Assembly (NCBI GenBank): GCA_945957395.1
Contig: CAMFKE010000001.1
Span: forward strand, 356,915 to 420,914
Length of the DNA: 64,000 nt
Source: an uncultured Opitutia bacterium
Lineage (GTDB): Bacteria > Verrucomicrobiota > Verrucomicrobiia > Opitutales > UBA953
Reading direction: 5' to 3'
The notes beneath the pieces were generated by a model. It had not been told where the DNA came from and did not search any database. It was given only the letters and a program-made list of their open reading frames with translations. A program made the translations under genes and the position numbers. Below are positions 57,616 to 64,000 of this stretch, in pieces. Each line of letters begins with the position of its first letter. The first letter of the stretch is position 1.

Positions 57616-59040
57616 CTATCGCTTGTTCAATGGCATCCACTTCAATGCCGGCGCCGTCCACTTGCCTTCCAGCGCTTCGGGTTTGGGCCAATAGATACGC
57701 ATGGCCATGAAGAACGGCCCGTTCGGCGCGGGCAGCCAGTTGGCTTCCCATTCCTTGCCCGGAGATTCGTGCTGGATGATCAGCGTCAGGCCGCCGTCCG
57801 CATCGCGCTTGAATTGCGGCAACATCGGTGAGTTGAGCAAATAGCGGTTCAGCGCATTGGCGGAAAGCAGGCTCCGGGGTAGCTCATAGAGCGTCAGCGA
57901 CCAGAATGCCTGGGCCGGCGGAAACTCCCCGGGCGCGAGGCGCAAGGTGTAGCAGGCTTTTGAACCGTCCAAACGCTGACCGCTGGAATCAGTCATATAT
58001 AGTGGATACATCGCCTCCGGCTTTGAATTTCCGTAGATACCAATAGCGGCGGCAATCATGCGGAAAAGGTAATTGTTTTTCAGGTGCTCACGCGTTCCAA
58101 AGGTATCCCCTGAAGTCACTTTCCCTTCATCCATCTGTTGCTTTATTCCCGCAAAGGCCAGCCAGGCATCGGCGATTCCCTCTTCCACGGCCTTCCTCAC
58201 CTCCGGGGAAAGTTTGTCTGCGTCGAACGACTTGCCCGCGCCGATGTCGAGCTTCGCGAACCGCTCCATGAGCTCCTTCTCCGACTCGTGCGTCGGGCAA
58301 AATTGCAATATGAAATTCAGAATGGTGAATACTCGCAGTGATGCCTTTTGCTCGTCAGGCGTAAGCGGCCGAATGAATTCTATCTTCGGCGCGACGGTCG
58401 ACGCAGGTTTTCCGAGAAACTGCGAGAGCGGCTGCGCCATGTAGCCTGCCTGAACCTTCTTCACATTCTCGATGTCGCCGGGGTTGAACAATTGCGTTCT
58501 ATATGCGGCGATAACCAGTTTGCTCTCCGAGCGAATGACTTTCTTGATGCCCTGGGGAACATCGCCTTTCCATCCGGGGCCGGCAATCAGGAAGCTTCCT
58601 CCGTCGTTGCCGGTTGCCCGACTGCCTATGTAGTCGAAGTTGAATGTGTATAAATCAATGAGTTGGATACTGAAGTAACGATTCTTCTCAATCACTGGCA
58701 CCGTGAGCACGATAGGTTCTGCTCGCAGATCCAGCCCAAGAAACGAGTACGGCGTGTCCGCGTTGGGCGTCTGAACTGCCTTGTCCTCCGGCGTGAAAAC
58801 GCGGGCGAAGCTTCGAATCTGATTCCAGTCCGCCTTGTATTCGGGATTCTCACGGTCCACGAAGTACGCGTGCATGATGCGGTAGCTATCCACCATCGGG
58901 TAACCGTAGATGTAGGCTTCCTTCGCAATCGCGCGTGCTTCCGCCGGAGTGATACTCTTCTCGCCTCGAGCCGGCGATAATGACAGGAATCCAAGGCATG
59001 CCATTGCAAGGCCGAATATCTTAAAGTGTTTGGTTGTCAT
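57616..59040 (-). CDS. Secreted DUF1254/DUF1214 protein
   Basis: The 474-residue protein has a signal peptide (MTTKHFKIFGLAMACLGFLSL) and both domains in order. DUF1254 includes AKEAYIYGYPMVDSYRIMHAYFV, VQTPNADTPYSFLGLDLRAEPIVLTVP and RYFSIQLIDLYTFNFDYIGSR. DUF1214 includes AIGIYGNSKPEAMYPLYMTDSSGQ and FWSLTLYELPRSLLSAN. Such proteins are periplasmic, often near transport or stress genes, and their function is unknown. It starts just 43 bases beyond the last attC of the integron in cassette direction, so it may be the most distal cassette or the first gene outside the array. Confidence 0.88.
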   Translation of the reverse strand: MTTKHFKIFGLAMACLGFLSLSPARGEKSITPAEARAIAKEAYIYGYPMVDSYRIMHAYFVDRENPEYKADWNQIRSFARVFTPEDKAVQTPNADTPYSFLGLDLRAEPIVLTVPVIEKNRYFSIQLIDLYTFNFDYIGSRATGNDGGSFLIAGPGWKGDVPQGIKKVIRSESKLVIAAYRTQLFNPGDIENVKKVQAGYMAQPLSQFLGKPASTVAPKIEFIRPLTPDEQKASLRVFTILNFILQFCPTHESEKELMERFAKLDIGAGKSFDADKLSPEVRKAVEEGIADAWLAFAGIKQQMDEGKVTSGDTFGTREHLKNNYLFRMIAAAIGIYGNSKPEAMYPLYMTDSSGQRLDGSKACYTLRLAPGEFPPAQAFWSLTLYELPRSLLSANALNRYLLNSPMLPQFKRDADGGLTLIIQHESPGKEWEANWLPAPNGPFFMAMRIYWPKPEALEGKWTAPALKWMPLNKR

Positions 59041-59082
59041 GTTCTTATGTCTCCATTTTGTTTTGAACTATATGCGGTGGCC

Positions 59083-59214
59083 GGCTAACGACTTGTCTGA
59101 GCGTATGGCCATAAGCCGGGAGCCGCCCGACTGCCGGGGAATTGAGCTTCGAGTTCCCGGAAGAGCCCGGGCGATCGCCCGCTATGGCCTTTCGCCCCGG
59201 CGACGGGTTCTTGC
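59083..59214 (-). repeat. attC7, degenerate distal site
   Basis: It resembles the other attC sites over most of its length. The R' core (minus GTTAGCC, 59083-59089) is intact, but the R'' core at 59205-59214 is broken (GGCAAGAACC). A terminal, probably inactive site. Confidence 0.75.
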
Positions 59215-59379
59215 CTCTTTTTCAGGCGTGTAATGATGGTTATGGCTGCGATGACCATGACTCCATGCCCAAGGGCGAATGCTTGCTCGATGCTCGCATG
59301 GTCATGCACCAAGTAACGAGTCAGCCTGATGAATCCTGCAAAGGCCGCAAAAGATAAGGCTTTTTGCGAAAAATTTCAT
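59085..59379 (-). pseudogene. Cassette 7: frameshifted small membrane protein
   Basis: From ATG 59377-59379 the frame begins MKFFAKSLIF. A second frame, joined by removing one base in the AAAA run at 59349-59352, continues AAFAGFIRLTRYLVHDHASIEQAFALGHGVMVIAAITIITRLKKRQ. The joined product of about 60 residues has two membrane helices. Beyond KKRQ the frame runs on through attC7, whose R'' box (where a stop would normally lie) is broken. The original gene probably ended near 59212. No family is recognised. Confidence 0.55.
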
Positions 59380-59403
59380 AGCACCTGCGCCGGTCAGTCG
59401 GTT

Positions 59404-59535
59404 GCGCAGCCAAATGACTCAGCGGACGGCCATTACGCGGAAACAGGCCGACTGCCAGGGGGATTGAGGTTCGAGATTCAGGAAGAGGTCGGGCGAACGG
59501 CCGCTATGGCCGTTCGCTCCGGCGACTGGTTAGCA
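59404..59535 (-). repeat. attC6
   Basis: R'' core TGCTAAC (minus, 59529-59535) is intact and supplies the TAA stop of the cassette 6 gene. The R' core position (59404-59410) reads GCTGCGC and is lost. The body matches the other sites. Confidence 0.85.
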
Positions 59536-59988
59536 GCCAGTTTCGGGTGCGCCGCTTAGGGTAAGGCTCTTAAGGACTGTATGTAGCTCTTTTCGCTCGA
59601 AGCGATCACATACATAGTGCATTTCATTTAGATAATTGAGGAACTTTATGATGGCGTTTTTTTGGTTTGCATCTTTAATGACTTTATGAGCACGTCCAAG
59701 ACGTTGTAGAAGGTATGAAATTCCTTCCGGGTTTTCTTCCAGTGCGATGCGACAAAGGCCTGGGATGAAGTAAATGTAGCCTGAGTCGGAAATCATAGAG
59801 AAGTAATCAAAGCCTGCCCGGTCTCCGATGTCGTTAAGAGTTACATCGGATGCCTCCAGTGAGTTCAAAAAATTATTCGCTGCTTCGCACTCTGCGCAGT
59901 GCATTGGGTTGCCAATCATTTCTCCGCGCTTGGCGTCTTTAAATGCTTCGCACAATTCATCGAGGGCAATTTGGTCGCAGATTGTCAT
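59530..59988 (-). CDS. Cassette 6: hypothetical protein, 152 aa
   Basis: The product starts MTICDQIALDELCEAFKDAK, contains a cysteine motif (MHCAECEAANNF), a region NDIGDRAGFDYFSMISDSGYIYFIP, and ends with a helical part (LNYLNEMHYVCDRFERKELHTVLKSL). It is cytoplasmic, acidic and without recognised family. Base composition is strongly AT-richer than the chromosome. Its TAA stop lies in the attC6 R'' box. Small unknown cassette genes in sedentary integrons sometimes encode phage-defence or toxin-antitoxin functions; nothing here shows that directly. Confidence 0.8.
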   Translation of the reverse strand: MTICDQIALDELCEAFKDAKRGEMIGNPMHCAECEAANNFLNSLEASDVTLNDIGDRAGFDYFSMISDSGYIYFIPGLCRIALEENPEGISYLLQRLGRAHKVIKDANQKNAIIKFLNYLNEMHYVCDRFERKELHTVLKSLTLSGAPETGC

Positions 59989-59993
59989 TTGGC

Positions 59994-60124
59994 TGCTAAT
60001 GAAGTAGCTCAGCGGACGGCCATAAAGCGGGCACAGGCCGTTCGCCGGGGGATTGAGGTTCGAGTTTTAGGAAGAGGTCGGGCGAACGACCTCTATGGCC
60101 GTTCGCTCCGGCGACTGGTTAGTC
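59994..60124 (-). repeat. attC5
   Basis: R'' core GACTAAC (minus, 60118-60124) is intact and provides the stop of the cassette 5 gene. The R' core (59994-60000) reads ATTAGCA: the first G of the crossover triplet is changed to A. Confidence 0.88.
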
Positions 60125-60433
60125 GGCTGTGTGGGTGCGCTTGGAGCTTAAGTATGTGGATATCCATACAATGAAGGCCAATGATAGGGTGGCTATTAAC
60201 GGAACTATCCAGCCTGCTAGTAAATACAAACCGTTACCTACAACACCATCGTACTCAGGGTCGCCTTGGAGCTCGGCTCGTGATAATCTATCGGGGAGGT
60301 CCACTCTGAATCTAAATGCGAGTGTTGCGCTCCAGCACGATACAACTGCGAGTGGGATTCGCCAACGAAGCTTATGGGTTATTGGCACTTTGGAGAAGGC
60401 TAAGAAGAGAATGCACGGTAGAATGAGTTGCAT
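60119..60433 (-). CDS. Cassette 5: hypothetical membrane protein, 104 aa or longer
   Basis: The product MQLILPCILFLAFSKVPITHK has about three membrane helices; others are IPLAVVSCWSATLAFRF and LYLLAGWIVPLIATLSLAFIVWI. The frame is open upstream through SLSELESKIALNDTIIQF, so a CTG start at about 60460 is possible. The stop TAA lies in attC5. No family is recognised. The gene is AT-rich and probably acts at the inner membrane. Confidence 0.7.
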   Translation of the reverse strand: MQLILPCILFLAFSKVPITHKLRWRIPLAVVSCWSATLAFRFRVDLPDRLSRAELQGDPEYDGVVGNGLYLLAGWIVPLIATLSLAFIVWISTYLSSKRTHTAD

Positions 60434-60498
60434 GAACTGAATTATTGTGTCGTTCAGCGCAATTTTGCTTTCGAGCTCGGATAGGGACTGTATTGGAC

Positions 60499-60628
60499 GG
60501 CTAACTAAGTAGCTCAGCGGACGGCCATAACGCGGGAACAGGCCGACTGCCGGGGGATTGAGGTGGAGTTTTAGGAAAAGGTCGTGCGAACGGCCGCTAT
60601 GGCCTTTCGCTCCAGCGACTGGTTATGC
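60499..60628 (-). repeat. attC4
   Basis: R'' GCATAAC (minus, 60622-60628) and R' GTTAGCC (60499-60505) are intact, and the inner inverted repeats are conserved. Confidence 0.92.
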
Positions 60629-61216
60629 ATCGTTTGGCGTCAGGTTGTATTTAGTGCGGATTTCGCGCAAAACCACATTTGCATCGATTGTTGGCTTTTT
60701 TGTATCATCATTATTTAGCATGCGAATTGTCATGATTTTTCTCATGCATGCAATTTTGGATATCTCTGCCGTTTTATATGGCATTTTTTTAAGCTCATCT
60801 TGAACTGTCCTACGCATTTTTTCCTCGGATTTGCATTTGTCTTTTTTATTTTCATTTATCCCTTCTGGGTGTTCTATGTGAATGCAGTGGTCTTGATCAG
60901 GGTATATGGCTGTCGTGTATGTTTCCATGATTGGATCATAGTGCGATTCTGTTATGGTGAACTTGTTGTAGGCCTTTTTTAGTGTAAATTCGGCGGCGCT
61001 TAGTAGTGCGAAGTCATCCATTTTTTCATAATCAGTTACTAGGGCTGGCGTGTATGTGATTTGTGCCTCGTGTTCGTTGAGCATGAGGCATGAGTAGCCG
61101 GATTTATTGAAGGTTCCGCTTTCGCAGTATCGCTTTTGATATTTAGACTCTGTGCAGCCTACAAGTAATGCAGTTGCACCTGCGATGGCCGCTAGGGTTT
61201 GTGTTTTACGATGCAT
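60623..61216 (-). CDS. Cassette 4: hypothetical lipoprotein, 197 aa
   Basis: The product begins MHRKTQTLAAIAGATALLVGCTESK, a signal peptide with lipobox (LLVGC). The mature part is rich in Lys/Glu/Asp (ENKKDKCKSEEKMRRTVQDEL) and includes AAEFTLKKAYNKFTITESHY and TIDANVVLREIRTKYNLTPNDA. No family is recognised. The ATG lies inside the upstream core box GTTATGC (61213-61219) and the stop TAA lies inside its own attC4 R'' box, so the gene fills the whole cassette from box to box. Very AT-rich. Confidence 0.82.
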   Translation of the reverse strand: MHRKTQTLAAIAGATALLVGCTESKYQKRYCESGTFNKSGYSCLMLNEHEAQITYTPALVTDYEKMDDFALLSAAEFTLKKAYNKFTITESHYDPIMETYTTAIYPDQDHCIHIEHPEGINENKKDKCKSEEKMRRTVQDELKKMPYKTAEISKIACMRKIMTIRMLNNDDTKKPTIDANVVLREIRTKYNLTPNDA

Positions 61217-61343
61217 AACGAAGTAGCTCTGCGGACGGCCATAAAGCGGAGGCAGGCCGTCTGCCGGGGGATTTAGGTTCGAGATTTAGGAAGAGGTCGG
61301 GCGAACGGCCGCTAAGGTCGTTCGCTCCAGCGACTGGTTAGGC
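61213..61343 (-). repeat. attC3
   Basis: R'' GCCTAAC (minus, 61337-61343) and R' GTTATGC (61213-61219) are intact. The R' box contains the start codon of the next cassette gene. Confidence 0.92.
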
Positions 61344-61361
61344 GTTCCTGTGGTATAGTGC

Positions 61362-61709
61362 CTAGTCGTAAATGTGTCGACCGACGAGTCGCTGGTTACT
61401 GTCGAACTGGAACTCAAATGTCACTGGAAGAAAGAAAGTTTCAATGGTGTATTGCAGCCCTGATGTGATGCGCTCCGATTCTGAGGGAGGAAGTTGCTCG
61501 TCGTCCCATGCAGGAAACGAAACCACACTTTCGCTGCTCTCAGGACGGGCCATGAGATTCTGAACCTGTTCGATGCTCATGCCACGCTCCGTTTGCGCGT
61601 ATCGAAGTCTAAGCTCCCGAATGGTATAAAGAGGTAGTTGGATGTAAAAGATGCCACACGCGAGAAGAATGCAGGCAATCGATGCGGCAGTGATGAGCTT
61701 TCGTTTCAC
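61362..61709 (-). CDS. Cassette 3: BamE/SmpA-like small membrane-anchored protein
   Basis: The product from the GTG at 61707-61709 is 115 residues: a short Lys/Arg start, a membrane anchor (IACILLACGIFYIQL), then AQTERGMSIEQVQNLMARPESS. The RGMSxEQVxxLMxxP pattern recalls the BamE/SmpA fold, whose proteins bind outer-membrane assembly partners; this is a weak motif match. The frame is open upstream into attC2, where an ATG (61797-61799) would add MAVRSATSLG, so translation from inside the attC is possible. Confidence 0.65.
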   Translation of the reverse strand: MKRKLITAASIACILLACGIFYIQLPLYTIRELRLRYAQTERGMSIEQVQNLMARPESSESVVSFPAWDDEQLPPSESERITSGLQYTIETFFLPVTFEFQFDSNQRLVGRHIYD

Positions 61710-61769
61710 GTTGGCGACTGATGCAAGTGATTGTTGTCGTAGTGGTCGTTTGCGGGGGCGATAGGATAC

Positions 61770-61899
61770 GCCTAACGAAGTAGCTGAGCGGACGGCCATA
61801 AAGCGGGGGCAGGCCGTCTGCCGGGGGATTGAGGTGGAGTATTAGGAAGAGGTCGTGCGAACGGCCGCTATGGCCGTTCGCTCCAGCGACTGGTTAGGC
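61770..61899 (-). repeat. attC2
   Basis: R'' GCCTAAC (minus, 61893-61899) and R' GTTAGGC (61770-61776) are intact. Confidence 0.93.
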
Positions 61900-62222
61900 A
61901 GCAAAGTAAGCAGACGCCGGCTCGCGCTTTGCGGTATGGCCGGGGCGTGCGAGCACGCAAGATTTGGATACGGGCGCCAAAGCGCAAAATGAAGGTCGGG
62001 CTGCTGGGTTGAAGCGCAACATAAGGATCATGTTATCGAGACTACGCATTCGTGGCGGGCGAGTTCGTATCTCGTGCCGGGCGCACGGAAGTGAAGAAGC
62101 TGCCGCCCTTGCCGAGTCAGTGTGGTACGAACGAATCGGGTTGGATGGTCATGAAATGTATACGACCGAAACTCGGTCAAAAAGATGGCGCAGAAGGACG
62201 CCAAATCGCGCTAAAAAATGCT
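61900..62222. other. Cassette 2 body: no convincing gene
   Basis: A plus-strand frame (61964-62236, 90 codons) runs into attC1 against cassette direction and looks spurious. On the minus strand the best frame is a 43-codon ATG frame (MILMLRFNPAARPSFCALAP) ending at the attC2 TAA. This looks like an ORF-less or non-coding cassette. Confidence 0.6.
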
Positions 62223-62352
62223 GCCTAACGAATTAGCTGAGCGGACGGCCATAAAGCGGAAACAGGCCGACTGCCGGGGGATTGAGGTGGAGTTTTGGGA
62301 AGAGGTCGTGCGAACGGCCGCTATGGCCGTTCGCTCCAGCGACTGGTTATGC
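62223..62352 (-). repeat. attC1
   Basis: R'' GCATAAC (minus, 62346-62352) and R' GTTAGGC (62223-62229) are intact. The first cassette's attC. Confidence 0.93.
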
Positions 62353-62362
62353 GACGACGGTA

Positions 62363-62791
62363 TCACTTGTTGCGAACTATGGATGCATTCGGAATGGACT
62401 TGCGGATGCGATTCTCGATGTCGGCGCGAAGTGTTGCGGCATAAAAGGATTCAGATGAGGCAACAAATTCACTAATAGTAATGGTGAGCTTGCCATCTGT
62501 GCCCATGAACGCTGACAAGCTGACATGGGAGTACATACCATGCTCCGGATATCTAGCTTAAGACCTTGTAAATACAGCAAAACAGCCCTTCTCTGAACTC
62601 TCCTTTGGAACGGGCTGCTCAGTAAATTTGTATTCCTCGGCAATTTGCCTCAGCATCGAGGCCGACTTGGACTCAAGCGATGGTGCAGAAAGTTGAGAGT
62701 CTTCAATATAAAGACTCTCACAGTGCATATTGTCGCAGCCCGCAATGAACAGAGAAGCAACTGCTGCAATAGCCAATGAGTTAAGTCGCAT
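62363..62791 (-). pseudogene. Cassette 1: lipoprotein gene with an in-frame stop
   Basis: From the ATG at 62789-62791 the product begins MRLNSLAIAAVASLFIAGCDN, a lipobox signal peptide, and continues SKSASMLRQIAEEYKFTEQPV to a TAA at 62558-62560. The same frame then stays open for another 64 codons (GKLTITISEFVASSESFYAA, ENRIRKSIPNASIVRNK) to a TGA 11 bases before attC1. The second part is well-formed protein sequence, so the TAA is probably a recent nonsense mutation. The full product would be 142 residues. The start codon lies in the attI/cassette core box GTTATGC. No family recognised. Confidence 0.75.
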
Positions 62792-62850
62792 AACAGTGGG
62801 GTGAGTGACGAGGGGTGTGTTTTGCTCAGCTACTCTATAGCCGACCAGGG
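62788..62850 (-). promoter_or_regulatory. attI site and probable cassette promoter region
   Basis: The minus-strand core GTTATGC (62788-62794) is the attI-cassette junction. The sequence behind it has a small hairpin CCGAC-CAGGGT-GTCGG (62841-62856) and TATAGA as a candidate -10 for leftward transcription. The extent of attI and the promoter are tentative. Confidence 0.6.
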
Positions 62851-62945
62851 TGTCGGATAGTGATGGCGGAGGTGGTTGGGGCGGGGGAGGTTGGGGGCCG
62901 GGGATGGCGGAAATTTGGGGTAAAAGGCCCGGGGGTTTGTCGGAA

Positions 62946-63935
62946 ATGATGGCGTGTAGGCTGCAATCCGACAGTTGGAATGCAATGAAGATTTCAGAAC
63001 GGATGAAGGAGAAGATGCGCTTGATGCACTACAGCGTGAAGACGGAGGCGGCGTATGTGGCGTGGTATGTGAGGTTTGTGAAATTCCATGGGCTGAGGCA
63101 TCCGGAGGAGATGGGGGCGGCGGAGGTGGAGGCTTTTTTGACGGATCTGGCGGTGAACCGGAGGGCGGGGCCGAGTACGCAGAATCAGGCGCTGAATGCG
63201 CTGGCGTTTCTGTATGGGAAGGTGCTGGAGAGGCCGTTGGGGGAGTTTTCGGCGATGAGGGCGAAGCGCAGGCCGAAGCTGCCGGTGGTGCTGACGCCGG
63301 AGGAGGTGTGCGCGGTGTTGTCGCGCCTTGGCGGGGCGCATGCGACGCAGGCGGGGCTGCTGTATGGGTGCGGGCTTAGGCTGATGGAGTGTCTGAGTCT
63401 GCGGGTGAAGGATGTGGATTTGGGCGCGGGGACGGTGACGGTGCGGAGTGGCAAGGGCGGCAAGGACCGCATTCTCACGCTGCCGCAGACGCTGAGGGTG
63501 CCGATTGAGCGTCAGCTGGAGCACGCGAGGGAATTGTACGAGCGTGACTTGAGCGAGGGGCGTGCGGGGGTGGCGTTGCCGTGGGCGTTGGAGGCGAAGG
63601 CGCCGGCGTGGGGTAAGTCGTGGGAGTGGTTCTGGCTATTCCCGGGGGAGGCGCATTCGGTGGAACCGAGGAGCGGGGTGGTGCGTCGGCATCATGTGCA
63701 CGAGGTGGGGCTGTCGCGGGCGATAGCGAGGGCGACGGAGGCGGCGGCGATAGGCAAGAAGGTGACGGCGCACACATTCAGGCACAGTTTCGCGACGCAT
63801 CTGCTGATGCGTGGGGTGAACATCAGGAGCATTCAGGAGTTGTTGGGGCATGCGAATGTGCAGACGACGGAGGTGTACACGCATGTGGTGCAGGCGATGC
63901 AGGGGGTGATTCGCAGTCCGTTGGATGATTTGTAG
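62946..63935 (+). CDS. intI: Integron integrase IntI (tyrosine recombinase)
   Basis: IntI inserts and excises cassettes by recombining attI and single-stranded attC sites. The protein has the N-terminal SAM-like domain (MKEKMRLMHYSVKTEAAYVAWYVRFVKFHG) and a catalytic domain with Arg in YGCGLRLMECLSLRVKDVDL, the beta-hairpin Lys in GKGGKDRILTLP, HTFRHSFATHLL, GHANVQTTEVYTHV with the tyrosine nucleophile, and the end SPLDDL. The IntI-specific patch, ALPWALEAKAPAWGKSWEWFWLFP, is present. The frame opens at 62850, but the first part is glycine-rich and overlaps attI; I take the ATG at 62946 (62949 or 62985 are possible), giving about 329 residues, normal for IntI. Confidence 0.94.
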   Translation: MMACRLQSDSWNAMKISERMKEKMRLMHYSVKTEAAYVAWYVRFVKFHGLRHPEEMGAAEVEAFLTDLAVNRRAGPSTQNQALNALAFLYGKVLERPLGEFSAMRAKRRPKLPVVLTPEEVCAVLSRLGGAHATQAGLLYGCGLRLMECLSLRVKDVDLGAGTVTVRSGKGGKDRILTLPQTLRVPIERQLEHARELYERDLSEGRAGVALPWALEAKAPAWGKSWEWFWLFPGEAHSVEPRSGVVRRHHVHEVGLSRAIARATEAAAIGKKVTAHTFRHSFATHLLMRGVNIRSIQELLGHANVQTTEVYTHVVQAMQGVIRSPLDDL

Positions 63936-63946
63936 GAGATACGAGA

Positions 63947-64000
63947 GGTGGAAGGTGGAAGGTGGAAGGTGGAAGGTGGAAGGTGGAAGGTGGAAGGTGG
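63947..64000. repeat. Tandem 7-bp repeat GGTGGAA
   Basis: About 7.7 perfect copies run to the window edge, immediately after intI. The array continues beyond the window. Confidence 0.95.

Larger units (their letters stand above)
59083..63935 (-). mobile_element. Chromosomal integron: intI, attI and seven cassettes
   Basis: The element consists of an integron integrase on the plus strand at 62946-63935, an attI junction at 62788-62850 and seven cassettes reading leftward on the minus strand. Each ends in a related attC site of about 130 bases. The intI gene points away from the cassettes, the usual integron layout. The attC sites share the inverted core GCGGACGGCCATAAAGCGG/CCGCTATGGCCGTTCGC. 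Several cassettes are much more AT-rich than the chromosome, as expected for captured genes. Core boxes are intact in the four attC sites nearest attI and damaged in the three most distal. Confidence 0.93.

Noticed and set aside
61964..62236. 90-codon plus-strand ORF in cassette 2
   Set aside because: It runs against cassette direction, ends inside attC1 and has an Arg-rich, non-globular composition.
59083..62352. Regularly recurring ~130-bp repeats as a possible CRISPR array
   Set aside because: Repeats are too long, spacers are hundreds of bases and contain genes, and the sites have integron core boxes next to an IntI gene.
62377..62643. 88-codon minus-strand ORF in cassette 1
   Set aside because: It is out of frame with the lipoprotein gene, whose own frame after the TAA is far more protein-like.

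Overview
The window is a GC-rich (roughly two thirds G+C by eye) chromosomal segment of a Gram-negative, diderm bacterium. LPS-export genes (lptB, an LptC/LptA-like protein), a TonB-dependent receptor, many lipoproteins, a large NifJ-type pyruvate:ferredoxin oxidoreductase and a GH29 fucosidase fit Verrucomicrobiota, most likely class Opitutae. This placement is inferred from gene content and protein style, since no rRNA or other marker is present.

Layout. 1-9.5 kb: a partial unknown gene, lptB, a large LptA-like gene, two conserved unknowns, prfB, and then on the other strand an ABC-F ATPase and yjdM. 9.5-15 kb: hrpA, a pair of small lipoprotein genes between two copies of a 24-bp repeat, and a GreA/B-like gene. 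15-20.6 kb: a TonB-dependent receptor, nadD, rsfS (with a very long lysine/alanine-rich tail), lexA and a GNAT acetyltransferase. 20.6-26 kb: sulfur assimilation (cysT-cysW-cysA, cysK) and a MYG1-like gene with an apparent one-base frameshift. 26-31 kb: tRNA-Met(CAT), nifJ and an overlapping dihydroorotate-dehydrogenase-like gene. 31-39.7 kb: nadE, alpha-L-fucosidase, a DHFR/RibD-like reductase and the rbfA-nrnA-truB cluster. 39.7-48.5 kb: a five-gene peptide ABC transporter (two ATPases, binding protein, two permeases) and ilvA. 48.6-51 kb: superoxide dismutase with a Tat-like leader and a CysJ-like flavoprotein reductase. 51-59 kb: a run of minus-strand accessory genes (TrhA/hemolysin III, DUF1653, Acg-like nitroreductase, DUF6544, VOC, GNAT, DUF1254, small membrane proteins), two of them with apparent frame lesions.

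The most interesting part is 59.1-63.9 kb: a chromosomal integron. An IntI tyrosine recombinase with the IntI-specific patch lies on the plus strand. To its left are an attI junction and seven cassettes reading on the minus strand, each ending in a closely related ~130-bp attC site. The cassettes are AT-richer than the chromosome and encode small lipoproteins and membrane or unknown proteins; one carries no convincing ORF. The four attC sites nearest attI have intact core boxes and the three distal ones have damaged boxes, as expected for an array that grows at attI and decays distally. In two cassettes the start codon lies inside the recombined core box.

A second theme is a family of heptanucleotide-periodic repeats, often arranged as hairpins. 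They lie between genes and also in frame inside genes (hrpA, and the leader of the peptide-binding protein). Several genes show single-base frame lesions, most in or beside G/C or A/T runs. These may be real decay or residual assembly errors, and should be checked against reads before any biological reading.
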